A stretch of DNA of 64,000 nucleotides from Irpex lacteus. Its lineage: Eukaryota; Basidiomycota; Agaricomycetes; Polyporales; Irpicaceae. Location: positions 806,001 to 870,000 of the forward strand of contig MQVO02000007.1 of NCBI GenBank assembly GCA_001986395.2. The letters run 5' to 3'. Positions 24,301 through 37,869 of this stretch are shown in pieces; position 1 is the stretch's first letter; each line of letters starts with the position of its first letter. The translations under genes were made by a program, and so were the position numbers. The notes under the pieces are model-generated. The model was given only the letters and a program-made list of their open reading frames with translations. It did no database searches and was not told the origin of the DNA.

Positions 24301-26963
24301 GCCAGACATACAAAGACTATTTGCAGTGTCGCAAATCGTGGAAATGGCCGACGTTTTCCTAGTTCGCAAAGGGTCCTTCCTCCACAGCCGGATTTCCCAG
24401 AGTGGACAGGTCTCGATCATAGCCTCAGACGAAGCTGAGAATTATCAACTCCATGCCCCAGAGTTAACGCGGGTATTACAAGACGCTGTAAGGATGCGTC
24501 TGAATCGCCGGACGGCTGACGAGGACTTTGTGTGCTCCAAGGCCGAGTCCCTTCGGCTCTGCCCGGCCTTCTTAGCATTTGGAACCTGCAATTCAAACTG
24601 CGGCTCGAGTCATGATAGCGCTGCTGTAGGCCAAACAGCATACCATATGCGTATCCGGAATATATTGCAGCAAATCCTTATCTGTCAGTTGACACGGGCG
24701 TCAGAGGACCTATCGAGACAACAGACGTGCGCAGTTCATTTCTCATTCACTATACGGAGTTTTACTAACGTCGAGCAGCCTGTGGATTTCCAGACTTTAT
24801 CACTCCATGTTTCCGATGCATATTCGAGCTGGGTCATGGCTCGAAATCGATTTTACGTCAATACCGGAGGCCGAGAAAGGTCTACCTGTCGTAAAGGAGT
24901 GGCTTCGAGCTTTCCTGTATACGGCTTCGTCTCAAAGAATCGGCAGGCTGCAGTTCCTCAGTACTATTGCCTACACCATCAACCTCGCATTGTTTTTTGA
25001 GAAGGATGCCGCCGTCTCTCATTTCAATCGGGCAGCCTGCATTACCAGTGAAAGGCCACGTTCCTACATACGGACCGGCGGCCGTTACATCGTTCAAGAT
25101 CTGCGAGACTTCCTGAGCTATGATGGCGATACCTCATTATCTGCTGGAGTTCTCTTTATCAAGCAAGTTGATTCTCTCTGATACACTTTCAACAATGGCT
25201 GATTCATTTATGTCTAGGTTTGTTTGCGAAGAGCGTCTTCCTATAGACATCGCTCTATTGTGCAACTTGGTGGAACAGCTATGTGCAAGCTACGTGATTG
25301 CGTATCGCATGCAGAAAAACACTTCGCTGCATGGCTTGACTCTTAGTCGCAAGTGGTTGTTGAAGTTAAGCACGGAGGAGAAGCTGCAGAACCAGGACAT
25401 CAACCTTCTACAGATGTTGGTCAACTTGATACCAATCTTACTGGAAGAAACCTACACAACAGTGTATGTAACCAAGTCCTGTAAGTAACTCGGACGATCA
25501 GTTTTGAGCACAGAAATATCTCACCGTAACACTACAGCATTCCTCACTTATGATGGCTACACAACGATACGAAACCAGTTGCGCAATATCATTGCTGCTC
25601 GCTTGTAAGTGTTGCTTCATCATCTCATGAGACAAGCCTAATCCTAATGCATGAATAGATGCAAAAGCTTCACATTGCGTAAGAATTTGCGATCTTCTCT
25701 ATGTTCTATATAATCTAACATTTACTGTCCAGTTGGGTATAACATACCGGATGACAGGACAAGGACTAGCATCTACTCCCAGATAACCTCGCTGAGGAAA
25801 GCTCATTCTGATGCCCGTTTCTCTTGGATCTTTTCAGAGTGCGTTCTTTGTGGAAATAGCATAATCGTATAACGGCCGTCTTACCATTGATTGTTAGCTA
25901 TATGGACGCGAAAACTTGGATGGGCCTCGTGAGAGCACTCCGACGGACAGCTGAGCGCGATGCAGGAACAGCTGAAGAGCTTGTACATCTATGTCACTCC
26001 AGCAAAGATGATCAGGCGAAGGGCGCCTTCAAAGGCATTCAAAAGATTGTCTTCAAGAAACAAGTTGATATTCCGGCCCTTCTACGAGGGGAGCTGGTCT
26101 CAGACTTGAACCCGAAGGCGGCTGCCTTTGTGCCTCGGCATATTTTGGAAGCTCAGGCCAAAGCTGAAGCCGGTGTCACACAAGATGAAGACGAAGACGA
26201 ATCGGGGCTCTCAGCTCCACCAGCTGAAGAAAACTCTGGTATAGACCATGGAATAGACCTGGAGGCCGCAGCTCAAGCAGCCGATCAGGAGCGTGTAGAA
26301 CAAGTCGTTGAGCCTCCTTCCGACGAAGAGCTTAAGGCAGCTGCCTTGATCACTAAACTCTACCGCCGCAAGCTCGCGCGCAAACAGCATGTATCGAAGA
26401 AAGGGCGCGAGGCAGACAGGGAGCGCTTCTATCGTCTTTACAGAGAACAGCCGTTCGCAGAGTGGACAAACTTGCGGTACAAGGCTATATTCCTTGGATT
26501 CCTGCCTCTTGTTCTCCTTTGCGTCGAAGCATACAACACGGAGATCCTCGCTTCGAAGAAGAAGGCTATGTTGCGAGCCAAGGTTGCTCCTCATCACGAG
26601 TACGAGAGTGTGACAGCCCAGATCGACTCTGCTATGTAGGTTTTCGAGCTTCCTGGGAAGCATTGCTAGTTTCTGACTGTGCTATTGTGCATGCACAGTA
26701 CGTTGAACAAGAGAATCAGGAAGATAAAGGAACAGCTTGACCCGAAGGCAGCTTTCCACGCGAAACAGTCCTTGCCAGAGTTAATTGCTCTCGTCAAGGA
26801 CGTTGAGACCCTTGCAGCAGACCTCCCGGAAGCGGTCACTTCATCCACGCGAGAGGATCTCGATATAGCTGTGGACATGATTGTACCCAAGCCTATCGTA
26901 CCCAACACGAAGCCCGTCAAGCCCGAACTCGTGGTCGATCTCAACGACTATGAAGTGTATTGA
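18386..26963 (+). CDS. UvrD-like helicase/TPR giant protein, copy 3
   Basis: Third tandem copy, complete, with the most canonical motifs. The start is ATG 18386; the first exon carries LQDEIALENALRVLESHL. The Walker A GRSGTGKTTT is split by an intron (up to 20669, resuming at 20722). Motif II YVDEAQDN is at about 21821-21844, motif III AGDTAQTIS at about 21953-21979, motif IV NYRSHGG at about 22147-22167, motif V LYESKGLEFND at about 22606-22638, and motif VI YVAITRARKNLWI at about 22892-22930. A TPR-like region (about 23090-23990) is followed by an intact C-X8-C-X3-C-X3-H cluster, CPAFLAFGTCNSNCGSSH (about 24560-24613), that copies 1 and 2 lack. Next come an acidic/alanine-rich linker, the IQ-like segment ITKLYRRKLARK (about 26350), a hydrophobic helix and a basic tail. 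The stop is TGA at 26961-26963. The intact finger suggests this copy keeps the ancestral nucleic-acid contacts (inference). Confidence 0.88.
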
Positions 26964-27090
26964 ACGTAGATGATGTGTCGTCGAAGAGGATGAGCGTATG
27001 TTAGTAGTCCGTAATATACAATAATGTCATGTAGTTTGGCTTCGTTAGCGTCGTGAATGTCTTGAATGTCATCTAGTAAGGTGAGCAGCG

Positions 27091-29909
27091 CTAGAGGAAC
27101 GCCTGAGCCTGTAACATCCAGATCCGAGCGTAGTCTCCTTCGCGCTTGAGAAGCTCTTCGTGCGTGCCGCTCTCCAGGATACGAGAGTCGCTCATGTATC
27201 TATCATCCGAAAAATTATGTGAGAACAATTGCTTGTGGGGCGTGAGGACAAACGTGCTTACAGGATGACGTCCGCGTGGCGGGTAAGGTTTCCGAACCGG
27301 TGAGACGAGAATATCATCGTCTTGTTGCCTCTCAGTTCTCTCAGGCGACGGAATAAATCTATACAGAGATACAAATCAGTATATAGACCACGGAGGTCTC
27401 GAGTAACATAATAACTCACCGTGTTCTGCGGTAGGATCCAACGATGCGCTTGGCTCATCAAACAACAACAGCCCAACGCGCGAATCTTCCGAAACCACAG
27501 ACCGCATGAACATCCTCGACCTACACAACCCTATTTCAGCTTTCTTCATTATTAATCCACTGATCAAGAACACTCACAAAGCCAACCGCTGCATCTGCCC
27601 ACCACTCAAACCAGTCGTCCCAGAAGCCATCCCCCCAGCAGACCTCACACCCTGATAATCCACCGGCCTCCCAAACAGCGTCTTCGTCCCCTCCGGCAAG
27701 CCCCCATACAAATCTTGCACGGGTCGTTCGAGGTACGAGTTGTACCCCTCGGGCAGTTTTTCGATAAAAGTCGAGGACCCGCCCAGTTCGGATGCGAGTC
27801 GGATTTTGGCGTCGTCAGAGGCGAGGGAGGGGTTGCCCAGTGCGATGTTGTCGCGGATCTGTATGTTGGGAAGAATTAGACTCGAGGTGAGATGAGGAAT
27901 GCGGTAGGAAGCTTTGGGGAACTTACGGAGAGAGGGAAGTGGGTGAAGTTCTGGAAGAGAACGGACATGGCGTTTCGTAGGTCGGCGAGTTTGAGGTCGC
28001 GGATGTTCTGCCCGTCGAGGAGGATCTCGCCCTGCTGTGGATCGTACAGACGCACACAGAGTTTAAGGATCGTGCTTTTGCCTGAACCGTTCTCTCCGAC
28101 AATGACCTAATTATTGGGTAACCGTTAGCCAAACTCGCGACGAAGACATTGAGAAGGGTGTGTGACTTACACAAAGTTGACCAGGATGAATTTTGAAGGA
28201 GACATCTCTTAGCGCGTAATCATTGCCTCCAGGGTACGTGAACGACACGTTCCTGTTCCCCACATCATCAGTCCAATCGGTCTCGCTCACACCTAAACCC
28301 AATTTACTCACCGGAACTCCAACCCAACCCCCTGGCTCTCCAACTTCCTTGCATCCTCCGGGAACGCCTTCGTCCCATCTTGAATTCTATTCGGGATATT
28401 CCTCACCTCGTACAGCTTCCTGATCGTACTCAGTTGATCGGCGATCGAACCCGTCTGCTCGACGAAGCGGTAGAACATCCAGGATAGGTTTGACGCGTTC
28501 TCGCGGATGAGGGAGAGGGAGGCGACGGAGACTGGGATGGATGTCGGTTGGTTGATCGCACGGAGGACGAATGCTATCTGTTCAGGAAATTATAAAGAGC
28601 GTAGTCAGTGGGTCTATGTGAGTTGACAGTTTGTGTAACACGACGTACCTGGGGTAAATGCCCGGAGAGGTCTTTGAGGAGGGAACCAATGTTGAAGGAG
28701 GCGAGGTTGGTCTCGCGGATGGTCTCCCAAAAGTTGTTCATATAGTCGCCGATGTGCAGAGTCGCATCGTGGAACACTACATCATAAACATGAGCAATTA
28801 ACAAAATGTCTCGCGTAAGGGCTTGATATTCGGAACGCACTGGCTTGGACGAACTCCGACATATTTCCTGCTACGAGCTCCTGTCTGTGTTCCGGGAAGG
28901 ACACGACACGTTTAAGCCCTTCGACTCGGATGTAGTGCTCGTTCTTCGTAGTCGCAGCCCACACTACAAATCATATATATCGTCAGTATCGTCAAAGTCA
29001 CGGTGACGAGCTATCCTATCTCACCTCCAACACCTCTGAATCCAAGTGGGTCTGAGCTGAAGTACTGCGAGAGACCGGGCAAGATGCTGAGCACAGCCAA
29101 CAGCGGGCCGTCCGGCTGACTGCGCAACACCCCAGCGAGTACGACGACCTGAGTCACTACTTTTATAACAGCATCGCCTAGTCCAGTTACCAAGTTCACC
29201 GTCTGCCACGCCACGGTGGTGTTCCCGATGTTCGAGACGGAATCTAATTGTCGCTGGACAGCCGGGTCGTCGAAGGTGGGTACGTCTAAACGCGCGCGGG
29301 CGTGGAAGATGTGGGAGATGTAGTGTCTTCGTAGGCGGGATTGTAAGGGTCGTTGAACGCGGTTTTTTGCGATGCCGATGAGGCGGGAGACGAGGCTGCA
29401 GCCTATGCTGCCGAGGGTGGTGTGTAGGAGGAGCGTTCTGTCCACTGTGCGCTTCTCGACGGCGACTTCGACCTGAGATGATAATCAGATTTGGGAGAAT
29501 TGAGCGGTCAGGCAGGTGAAGACGTACTATTGTGAGCATTTGGCCCTTGTACCTGGTTTATTTGTGTGAGTGGGATATGTAGACGAGGATGCAAGAGGAC
29601 GGACCATATTGACACTGCTGGTATGAGCGACCCAGCGAAGACCAACGCCACATAGTACACCAGCAGCACCCAGCAACTCCGTATGCTACCAATGTCCTTC
29701 AACATCATCCATAGGTACGGGAGACTCTGCTTCAGCGCGAGGAACCGCTCGAGACGTGACGAGCCCGGGATGCGAGAGAGCTCGGGCTCTTTCTCTTCGT
29801 ATAGATCCCATACTCCTAGTCGCGTGTGTTTCACTTTGGTTTGGTCGTCGGGGTTGAATACGCCTTTGCGGGAGGTTATGCGTGTGTGTCCTCTGGCTCT
29901 GCGTTGCAT
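27091..29909 (-). CDS. Single-NBD (half-size) ABC transporter, MsbA/HlyB-like layout
   Basis: A membrane ABC exporter of roughly 700-750 residues in about nine exons, with one transmembrane domain followed by one nucleotide-binding domain. The N-terminal 60 or so residues are charged and cytosolic. Membrane helices are visible in SCWVLLVYYVALVFAGSLIP and in the exons at 29033-29460. The nucleotide-binding domain shows Walker A GENGSGKST (about 28075-28102), a Q-loop in LFQNFTHFP, the signature LSGGQMQR (about 27594-27617), Walker B LLLFDEPSASLD (about 27440-27475) and the switch histidine in SSHR (about 27300). The C-terminus reads YARIWMLQAQAF and ends at TAG 27091-27093. The start is ATG 29909. 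It is convergent with helicase copy 3, only 127 bases apart. Half-transporters normally dimerise; the substrate cannot be told from sequence. Confidence 0.85.
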
Positions 29910-31093
29910 GGTTGGGTGCTTGAGTTGTGAGTGGTGTGCTGTGCGTCGTTGACTAGGGATACAGGGGGGAAGTGCTTCTATGGTATCGTAAAGTCGTGAT
30001 ATAAATGTCTGGCTTTTATCCAGAGCCCCCTTTTGCTTCTAATGAATGACTGGTAAAGTTATGATAAGGTTTGGAACCGCAGCAGGTGAATCTGGCGGAC
30101 ACGTCGAGTCAACGGGTTGAAGTTATGTCCACGCAGTTAAAGTTAAGAGCAAATAGACTTACGGCACTGAATGAGGCCCCCGCAGCCGACCACAGTCAGA
30201 TAAGATGGCTGTGGAGGAAGTTCAATAAGTGGAGAAAGACGCGTTGAGTCAACTTGAAGAGGAAGTGACGTTGGAAGCGCGCATTGCACTAGTATAAGCC
30301 CGATGAATCTAAACGCCACCTCATCAACTGCCCTTTGGGGAAATTCACAATTTGCTTCCGTCCATCACTCCCTCGTCCGACAACTACCTGTGTCGTTCGG
30401 TTTCCTAGGAGACGAGGTAGCAGTAAGAGCCAAGTGAATGCTAACTGGCTGCGCTGCTTTCATTATGCGACATGGTTTGAATTGGACGTCACTCGCTCCG
30501 AGCCGATCGAGATACTTATTGCAAGGGAATTGGGGGATGATGCGCGTCGATGCGTAGTTGATGATATCCAGTCACGAAGAAAGCTCTTCCACGAATGAAT
30601 AGCAATGGCTCCGTTACGTGCTCATCACTGGATGGAAAGTATCGCTGCTGGTCGCAGGTTCTGTACCTCGTCGTTCCCAACGAAGAGTACAAATTCGAGT
30701 ATCTTCCATGAATTGTTCATGACTCTGCGCGCGCTCCGCTCACGACAATTGAAAGTGATTTGTGCTCCATGTGATGTTCGTTTCAGCAGTCAAAACATGC
30801 ATGGTCGCGACGGTAATTATAAGGAGGAAATATTGGCGAATAACATAGCAGGCAAAATAGAATTTGACGGATAGCATAGCAACGAGGCTAGCCGGTTAAT
30901 TAATCCCATACATTCGCATCTAATAAAAGAATTCCCACGGGTTTAATGGGCTGAGTGCCAGCTTGTTTGTTTCACTCAGTCACTACCTCGACGTCGCCTC
31001 GGACGACGCGAAAGCTCGTCTTCCCCATCTTCACCCTCAAACATATACCCGTCGCCGACGTTGGCATCGACAACGCGTGAGTGAGACCTCGCC
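29910..31093. other. Divergent intergenic region
   Basis: No supported gene. It separates the divergently transcribed ABC transporter and coiled-coil gene and so should contain both promoters. Short open stretches at 30335-30598 and 30605-30874 have no recognisable content. Confidence 0.5.
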
Positions 31094-34000
31094 ATGGCGG
31101 CCGCACACTCCCGCCAGCTATCCCGCCTCCAAATCCCGCCGCCTTTGGGCCAGCAACAGCCCTTCATCTATGGCGACAACGCACCCATGTTCTCCCCAAG
31201 CCTTCCAACAGCCATCAACGTCGGTGCACATGGAGGATTCCCGATGCCCAATGTCCCCCATCCACTTCAAACACCCATGCAATCCAACTTCTTTCCCCGA
31301 CCAGGACCGAACGTCCCCGGCCGCCCTCCAATGCATCGACCGCACCCTAGCGTTGTGCAGCTTGCAGCAGCTGGTATATTGCCCCCTGCAGGAATGCCAA
31401 TGACCCCGCTCGGTCAAGTAGGGTTCCCACAGCCTATGCTGCCCCCGCCGTTTGTTCCCAAGAGCAAGCGAAGTCAGAGTATAAGTACCGGAGGCCCGCC
31501 AAAGGCAGTCTTAGGTGGACCACAACGGAAGGCTGCACCTACGCCACAACCGGCTGCTGCAGCAGCAGCAGCGACTACACCTGCTGCGCCGCCTACGAAA
31601 CAGAAGAAGATTGTAGTGAACCTCCCGAAGGAGACTATTCAGGAAGGCGAGGATAAGGGGAAGGCGGCACCGTGGGCGCGCAAGCCTCTGCCGGCTTCGG
31701 AAGTTCCTCCTCAACCAGCGATTCGACCTGTCGAGATGGTTACTGTCGAGGCATACCCTCCAGACGCGTGGAGACATGTGGTCCCTGCTACCTTGGACGT
31801 GTTCTTGCCGGGAAAGGTGACACGAGAGCCCATTTCGTCACAGTATGAGCACTAATCATCATTTGACTTTGACATGACGGTAGGCGTCGTGGCAAGCAAT
31901 CAAGCAGAAAGCGATTGAAGAGAAACTGGCGAAGCTTGGCGTCGAGAGGGGGTCTGGCAGTGCTCCGCCCGTTCATGCGCCTCATGCGCGTGCGGCTTCG
32001 GTGAGTCCACAACTCCATTACATTGCTAAGCCCAACTACAATCATTTGACCGTCCATGCTCTAGATATCATCACCGGCAGACCCAGCTCTTTTGTTCTTC
32101 AAACTTAATAAACTGCAACAATCGCAAAACGCGTCTGCAAATGCCTCCCTCTCCACATCTCCCCAACCCGCGTTCGCTTCCTCACCCTCTCCCGGATTAG
32201 GCCTCCCACCTCGACTACAAAACCGCCACGGCCACAGCATGTCGTTAGCCTCCGGACCCTCCTTCTACAACCCCGCCGCGTCCTTCAACCCATTCGGACC
32301 CTCAGCGACCCTCGGCTCTGACCAAGTTCTACCTCGACATTCGCCCATTCCAGCTATCAGAGCGACGTCAGAGTCTGCGCCTTTGCACGCTCCTCAAGGC
32401 CGTGCGCCGACGAATATCAGTGCGTTGGCTCCTCCGGCGCCGTTGTCGCGACCAGAGAGCAAGCCGGACTTTTTGAGAGGGTTTGGGTTGGACGTCACAG
32501 AAGAGGAAGAAGAGCCTGCCGAAGAAGAACCGCCTGTTCGACATATTGAGGACGAGGAACAAGTGCAGGTCGCTGAGGATACTATTCAGCCAGAAGAAAC
32601 GGAGGCGGATGTGAGTGTGGACATGACTGTTGACGAGGAGGGAGATGAGGCTGGGTTGGACGGTGCAGACGGTGGCGAGAGCACGGCAGCGCAGAGTCGG
32701 ATACATTCGAGGCATGTGTCGAAGTTGTCTGCTGCATTGTCGTTGCGGTCTGTGGGACGGATGGACGATACGGTTGTGCTGGTGCAGAACCCTGATGCCA
32801 TCCCGGAGAGCGTGGACCATGCTGAGGCGGTAGAGGAGGTTCCAGAGGAAGATCCTATCGCGGAGTGGACAGGGTCTGAGGATTTGAGAGACACGGACGA
32901 CGAGGTGCGTCGCAGTTTTACGTCTTCTCTCAATCCGTCGCATCTGAATTGACCCATTTGTGTGCGCAGAGCATCGGTGAATGGTCGAATCCCTCGGACG
33001 AAGAACGGGCACGTCAGGAACGTCTTCAGAGACGTATACTGAGAAGAACGAAGCAACAAGCTCGCGACCTCGAAGCCCCGAGACGACTACCCAACTTCCC
33101 ACAACCACCACAGACGTTCGTACCGTCCGCCACGTCCATCAACCGTCCACACAACCCAGACGACGACGTCATCTCAAACCCGAGCGACGAAGAGCACCAC
33201 GAACTGCGCGATCACTTCATGGCGTTCCAGCCCTCGCATCTTTCCAGGGCGGGTTCGTTCGGCCGTCCGCTGCCTCCCTTGCCACACTCCAGAGCCAGCT
33301 CGGCGCATTTCTCGTATCACGATCCTGCGCTTGCGCATTCCAGGGAGGGCTCTGATCAGTTCACACCCGGGGGCTTGCATCCTCGTCCGCCGAAGAATGA
33401 GACTTTGAACCCACTCGCGAAGCCGTTTGTGTTTGGGTCTGCTGCTGTTACTGTGAAAGCTCCTGTGCCGCCTGCACCTGTACCGGCACCGCAGCCAGTG
33501 GCTGCTCCTGTGACTGCACCTGCTCTTGCACCTGCTCCCAAAGCGACACCATCAGCTACTAACTCGCCTGCTCATGCGCGACTGCCGTCATTGGGCAAAC
33601 CGCTCAACGTCGCCGCTCCCGAATTTAAACCCGGAGGGTTCACGTTCAAGGCCCCATCCGGCGTGCCACAGCTGACCTTCCCACCCGCACCCGCCAAGCC
33701 CGTCTCCCCGCGTCCTCTACCCGAACCTCCTGTGGACGGCCCTTCAACTGTCCGAGCCACACAAGGCAGAGAGAAGAGACAGAAACGCGAGTCGACTACG
33801 TCGTTTGCTGACGACGAGGATGAGGAGGAAGTGGGCAATGACACCATGGCGTCGTTCAAGTTCCCGCCGACTGCGCCTACGATTACTCTGGACGACGTGA
33901 AGCCGTTCAGGCACTCTGCGCCTGCGAGTCCACCTGCGGAGGCTGAGACCGTCAGAGACAACAATCCCATCAACGCGTTCACGTTTGCTGGGTTCTCGTC

Positions 34001-37000
34001 AAATATGGCGTTTGGCCAGGACGAGGCTGGGGCTGGTAAGCTGGTTGCTCGTGAGGATGACGCACAAGAGATCGAGGCCGACGTTCCTGAAGACGCTGAT
34101 CCTGGATCGGCGAGAGAGCTGCCATTCCCTCCTACTGCCAAACCGAAACGAGCTCCCATCCCGTTGGACTTCAAGCATCCTGTGTCGACGAATACTGTTC
34201 CTGCCGGGCTGTTCAAGGCGCTTGTTAATGGCGACGACGCGAGGACAAGGACGTCTGTGCGCTCGGGATTGAGCTCGAGGGATATCTTTGAGCATAGTGC
34301 TCGTCCGTCGTTGGATGACCTGAGCGTGCCAACTATCTCTCGTAGGAAGAGTCGGAACCGCCTGTTCACGGATCCTGGGTTTAGAGAGCAGTCTCCTGAC
34401 GATTCGGATGGTGGGTTCGGTGCGCCCCGAAGGTCGTCATTGCCGCCGAGAGGACGGGCGGACTCTTTCTCTGGGTCTGAGTTTGAGATGGAGATGACGG
34501 TGACGAGGGAGGATATGCAGATCTATGAGCAGAGGCTGAAGACTATCTTGGACGAGAAGATCGGTGGGCTCCGGAGGACGTTGGAGGAGTTCAAGCAGGC
34601 CAAGGCTGGCAAGTCAATCAGCGCGGATATGGACTCGAAGATCACGGAAGTCATCTCGTTGTTCAGGGCTCAGTTGCAGGACTCGGCTACACGCAGCTTG
34701 GACGAGACGCTGGACAACGCGCGCGGGGATTTCGACTTTGAGATGTTGAAGGATATCATCGAGCAGAGCCATGCGGAAGCCCGGAACGTCATACAGCAGG
34801 ACCTGGAGAAATGGGTGGCGTCGTCCCGCGGGAGCAGCCACGAGTTCAAGAAATTTTCGGAGGACTTGGCGGAGAGGACTGTCAAGGCTGTTTTACAGGC
34901 GACGTCCCAGATCACTATGCATCTGCACACACTCGAACAGAGCCGACCTTCGATATCGAACGAGCGGGATGCGATTGTACGCGACGTTGTGAACGCGCTG
35001 ACTCCTGCGTTCGCTGCAATGCGAGCAGAGCCTGTCGACTACGATGGTCTCACGGCGCAATTGTCGCAAGCTGTCAAGCCTCACATATCTCAACTCATTG
35101 ATCTGGCCTCGGATAAGCGGGAGACTGCTGGGCTAATCGTGGAGAGACTGGTTCCCTTGCTTCCGTCTTTACACGCTCAAAGCCCCGCTATCGATACGGA
35201 CGCCTTGGTTGGCCGTCTCACTGTCGAGATGCGCAAGATCCTTGGACCACTGGACGCTCATGAGATCAAGGAGCAAGTTTCTGATCTGGTCGTCGAACGC
35301 CTCGATTCTCGCCTGGCTGTACGCGACAAGGCTCTAAGCCCCGACGTCATCGCTGAGAAGGTCAACAACAGTATCAAGATCCTCCTCGAACCCTTACAGG
35401 ACATTAAGTCAGCCGTCGATGCTGTGAAGACCATTGAGTCCTCGTCTCCACAAGTCGATCTCTCTGGCATTCGCTTGGAGGTCTCAGCTGCTCTCGCCGA
35501 CTTCCCTGACCAGATAGCTTCTGCGGTATCTACTCTCGAACTGGCTCGCACGGAGTTTGTGGCTCAGAAGGAGCAACAAAGCAAGGATGAGTCGTCCAAG
35601 GAATGGATTTTGCAGATACGGGATACTCTTGATCAGATGGCTGAGGATCAGGGACGGCTGTTTTCAGTCAACAACGACCTCGCAGATTTCTGTCAAGACA
35701 TCGTCAAGCACGTCGACGCTTTGCCCGAGGCGATGGTTGCGGCTACGAAAGTGTTGCAGGATGCACACGCTGATATGTTGAAGCACGACACGTCGCAGAA
35801 GGATGCAGAGGAGATCCGTCGACTGATGAACAATAACTCGGAGCTACAGGTGCAACTCGCAAAGGCGAGAGGCGCGCATGGTCAAGTACGCGTCGAGAAG
35901 GATGCCCTCGCCGATCGATTACAGGCCACTGAGGCCGAGCGGGACGAGCTGCGTTCGAAGCTGGAGGCTGCGGAATCGTCTGCCGCTCAGAAATCTGCTG
36001 CCGTCGCTGCCGCTGAGGCGAAGAATGCTGAGCTTGAGGCTGCGTTAGCCCAAGCTCTGGAGAGGATCAAATCAGCGGACGTCGCGTCTCAGGAGAGTCA
36101 GGAACGTGTGTCTGGGCTTGAGAAGAAGAGCGTCGAGTTGATTACAGAGAAGCAGCAGCTGCAAGCCAAGGTATGGAGTCTCGACTTCAGAAGGTGTCCT
36201 GGTACTGAACTCTCGTCTAAGGTTGACAAGCTTGAAATGACATCTCTAATCGTCGATCGTGAGAAGGAGTCGTTGGCCGATGAGCTCGCTACGTTGAAAA
36301 GGGTCCACGAACAGCTGTCCACGCAGGAATCGAATTGGGACGAACTTCGTCGCGCAACGGAGCAGATTCAGTCTCTCGCTGTGTTGATTGGCCAAGGCGA
36401 GACTGAGGAGGTCAAAGAACTCAGGCGCATTAGAGATGACTACAAGGTCCTCGAAGGCGAGCACAGCGCGTTGCAGAAGCGAGTCAAAGAACAGGATAAT
36501 AAGGTTGCCAATAATGAGAGGATCGCCCTTGCAGCACGTCAGAACTTGGCCACCGCCCAGGAGCGTGCTGTCGAATGGGAGAGACGCGCCAAGGACTACG
36601 AACACGATCTCCGTGCGACTCGAACAAAGCTAGAGGAGGCTGAGCAGGCGCAGTCACAGCTGGAGGCTGATTACTCATTGCTGAAGTTGCAGCTTGACGA
36701 GCGTGATGCCCATGAACGCCTTGCAAAGGTGAGTTCTCTGTTTACACACACCTGCTCAAATTTGACACGCTGGTCTTAGGATCGCGAGAGCAAGATGCGT
36801 GATCAGATTGCGGCTATGGAGGCACAGCTCGCCAGAGCGCAAGCCGATCTTGACAAGGCCAGCAATGCTGCGACTGCGGCCAAGAGTGGGCACTCATCGA
36901 CATCTTCGCATTTACGACCAAATGGCTACGTCCGTCAACAATACCCATCTCGCCCAGATTCTCGTGCCAGCACAGTCTACGGGGACCACCGTGCCACGAC

Positions 37001-37223
37001 ACCAACGGCTCAACCTAATGGCAAGTACTACAACCCGAGCACACGAGCGTCGCCTTCACCTCAGCCTTCAGTGTGGTCGTCCATGCATGCGCCTACAGCA
37101 AGGAGAGGACCCATCCAGACGTTGTCCCGTGCATCATCAAATTACCGCTCGCAGATACCCTCACCGACGCCCAGCAATGTTTCAGCGGCGCCCACTCTTG
37201 GTGACGACGGCTGGTACTCATAA
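31094..37223 (+). CDS. Large protein: disordered proline/alanine-rich N-terminus, coiled-coil C-terminus
   Basis: A protein of roughly 1,850-1,900 residues, family not recognised. Exons are about 31094-31818, 31885-31999, 32065-32904, 32969-36170, 36222-36729 and 36780-37223. The N-terminal third is low-complexity: proline-rich, with an alanine run at about 31555-31580, acidic patches (EEEEEPAEEEPP at about 32499-32535) and SNPSDEE repeats near 32990 and 33178. From about 34500 the sequence becomes helical and heptad-like (for example QIYEQRLKTILDEKIGGLRR). From about 35800 to 36860 it is a long classical coiled coil rich in E, K, Q, A and L. The C-terminal 120 residues are again disordered, rich in serine, proline and arginine. 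The intron at 36171-36221 is 51 bases, a multiple of three, so it could be retained without breaking the frame. A scaffold or cytoskeleton-linked role is only inferred from the coiled coil. Confidence 0.85.
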
Positions 37224-37869
37224 TACCCTAGAAAATACTTCGGCTCCGAACGTGGATCCTGTTTCGTTTTGTTTCGTCCTTCTTTCATCACTCCAAGTAT
37301 GTTGTCTCTCCTCATCTATGTTGCATCAACAATCTTCATTTGCCGTATAATTACTACTCCAGCACTTCAACGATACCTCTAGCTTTTGGATAGTTCTAGC
37401 CTATTTCATGTGCATAACTTTGCTCCACATCTACCTACTCTCACTCACATCCACACATTCGACTTCGCACTCTCATCTTTCCTTTCATTTGGCATCCTAA
37501 ATCGTGCAATCATGGGCTGTTATAGTTATGTTGCTCCGGCATTGTATACACCTCGGAATATACCGGAAATTAATTTCTCCTTCAGAGACAATTTTGATAT
37601 GACAAGCCCAGTGTTGCTTCAACTTGCTTGCCATGCACTGGTCAGAATGTGCGCTGCGGCTTGAATACACCCAGTAAGTCGATAATTGTACCCAGAATTA
37701 TGTATGAATAATACGCACAATGTTTGGCAAACCACCGTGCTCCAGAGCTTGAGAACCTAGTATACTTATGACGGTGAGAAGGAGCTGAGTATACACGTAC
37801 TGAATTTCGGATGCCCAAGGCCATATTCCTTGTGGCGCTCGGAAAGGCAGCTACACCAAAGTTGTTCTA
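37224..37869. other. 3' flank of the coiled-coil gene
   Basis: Nothing recognisable apart from the presumed 3' untranslated region of the coiled-coil gene. Confidence 0.5.

Noticed and set aside
1..26963. Bacterial origin of the UvrD-like genes
   Set aside because: All copies contain dozens of short spliceosomal introns and are fused to TPR-like and eukaryotic-type finger regions, typical of fungal family members.
32368..34369. Long minus-strand open frames (32368-33111 and 33572-34369)
   Set aside because: They lie fully inside the coding exons of the large coiled-coil gene and have arginine/serine-biased shadow composition; the plus-strand frame is far longer and splices cleanly.
36171..36221. 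Exon extension in the coiled-coil gene
   Set aside because: The 51-base segment can be read through, but GTATGG and CTAAG edges and the break it would make in the coiled-coil pattern favour an intron; retained forms cannot be excluded.
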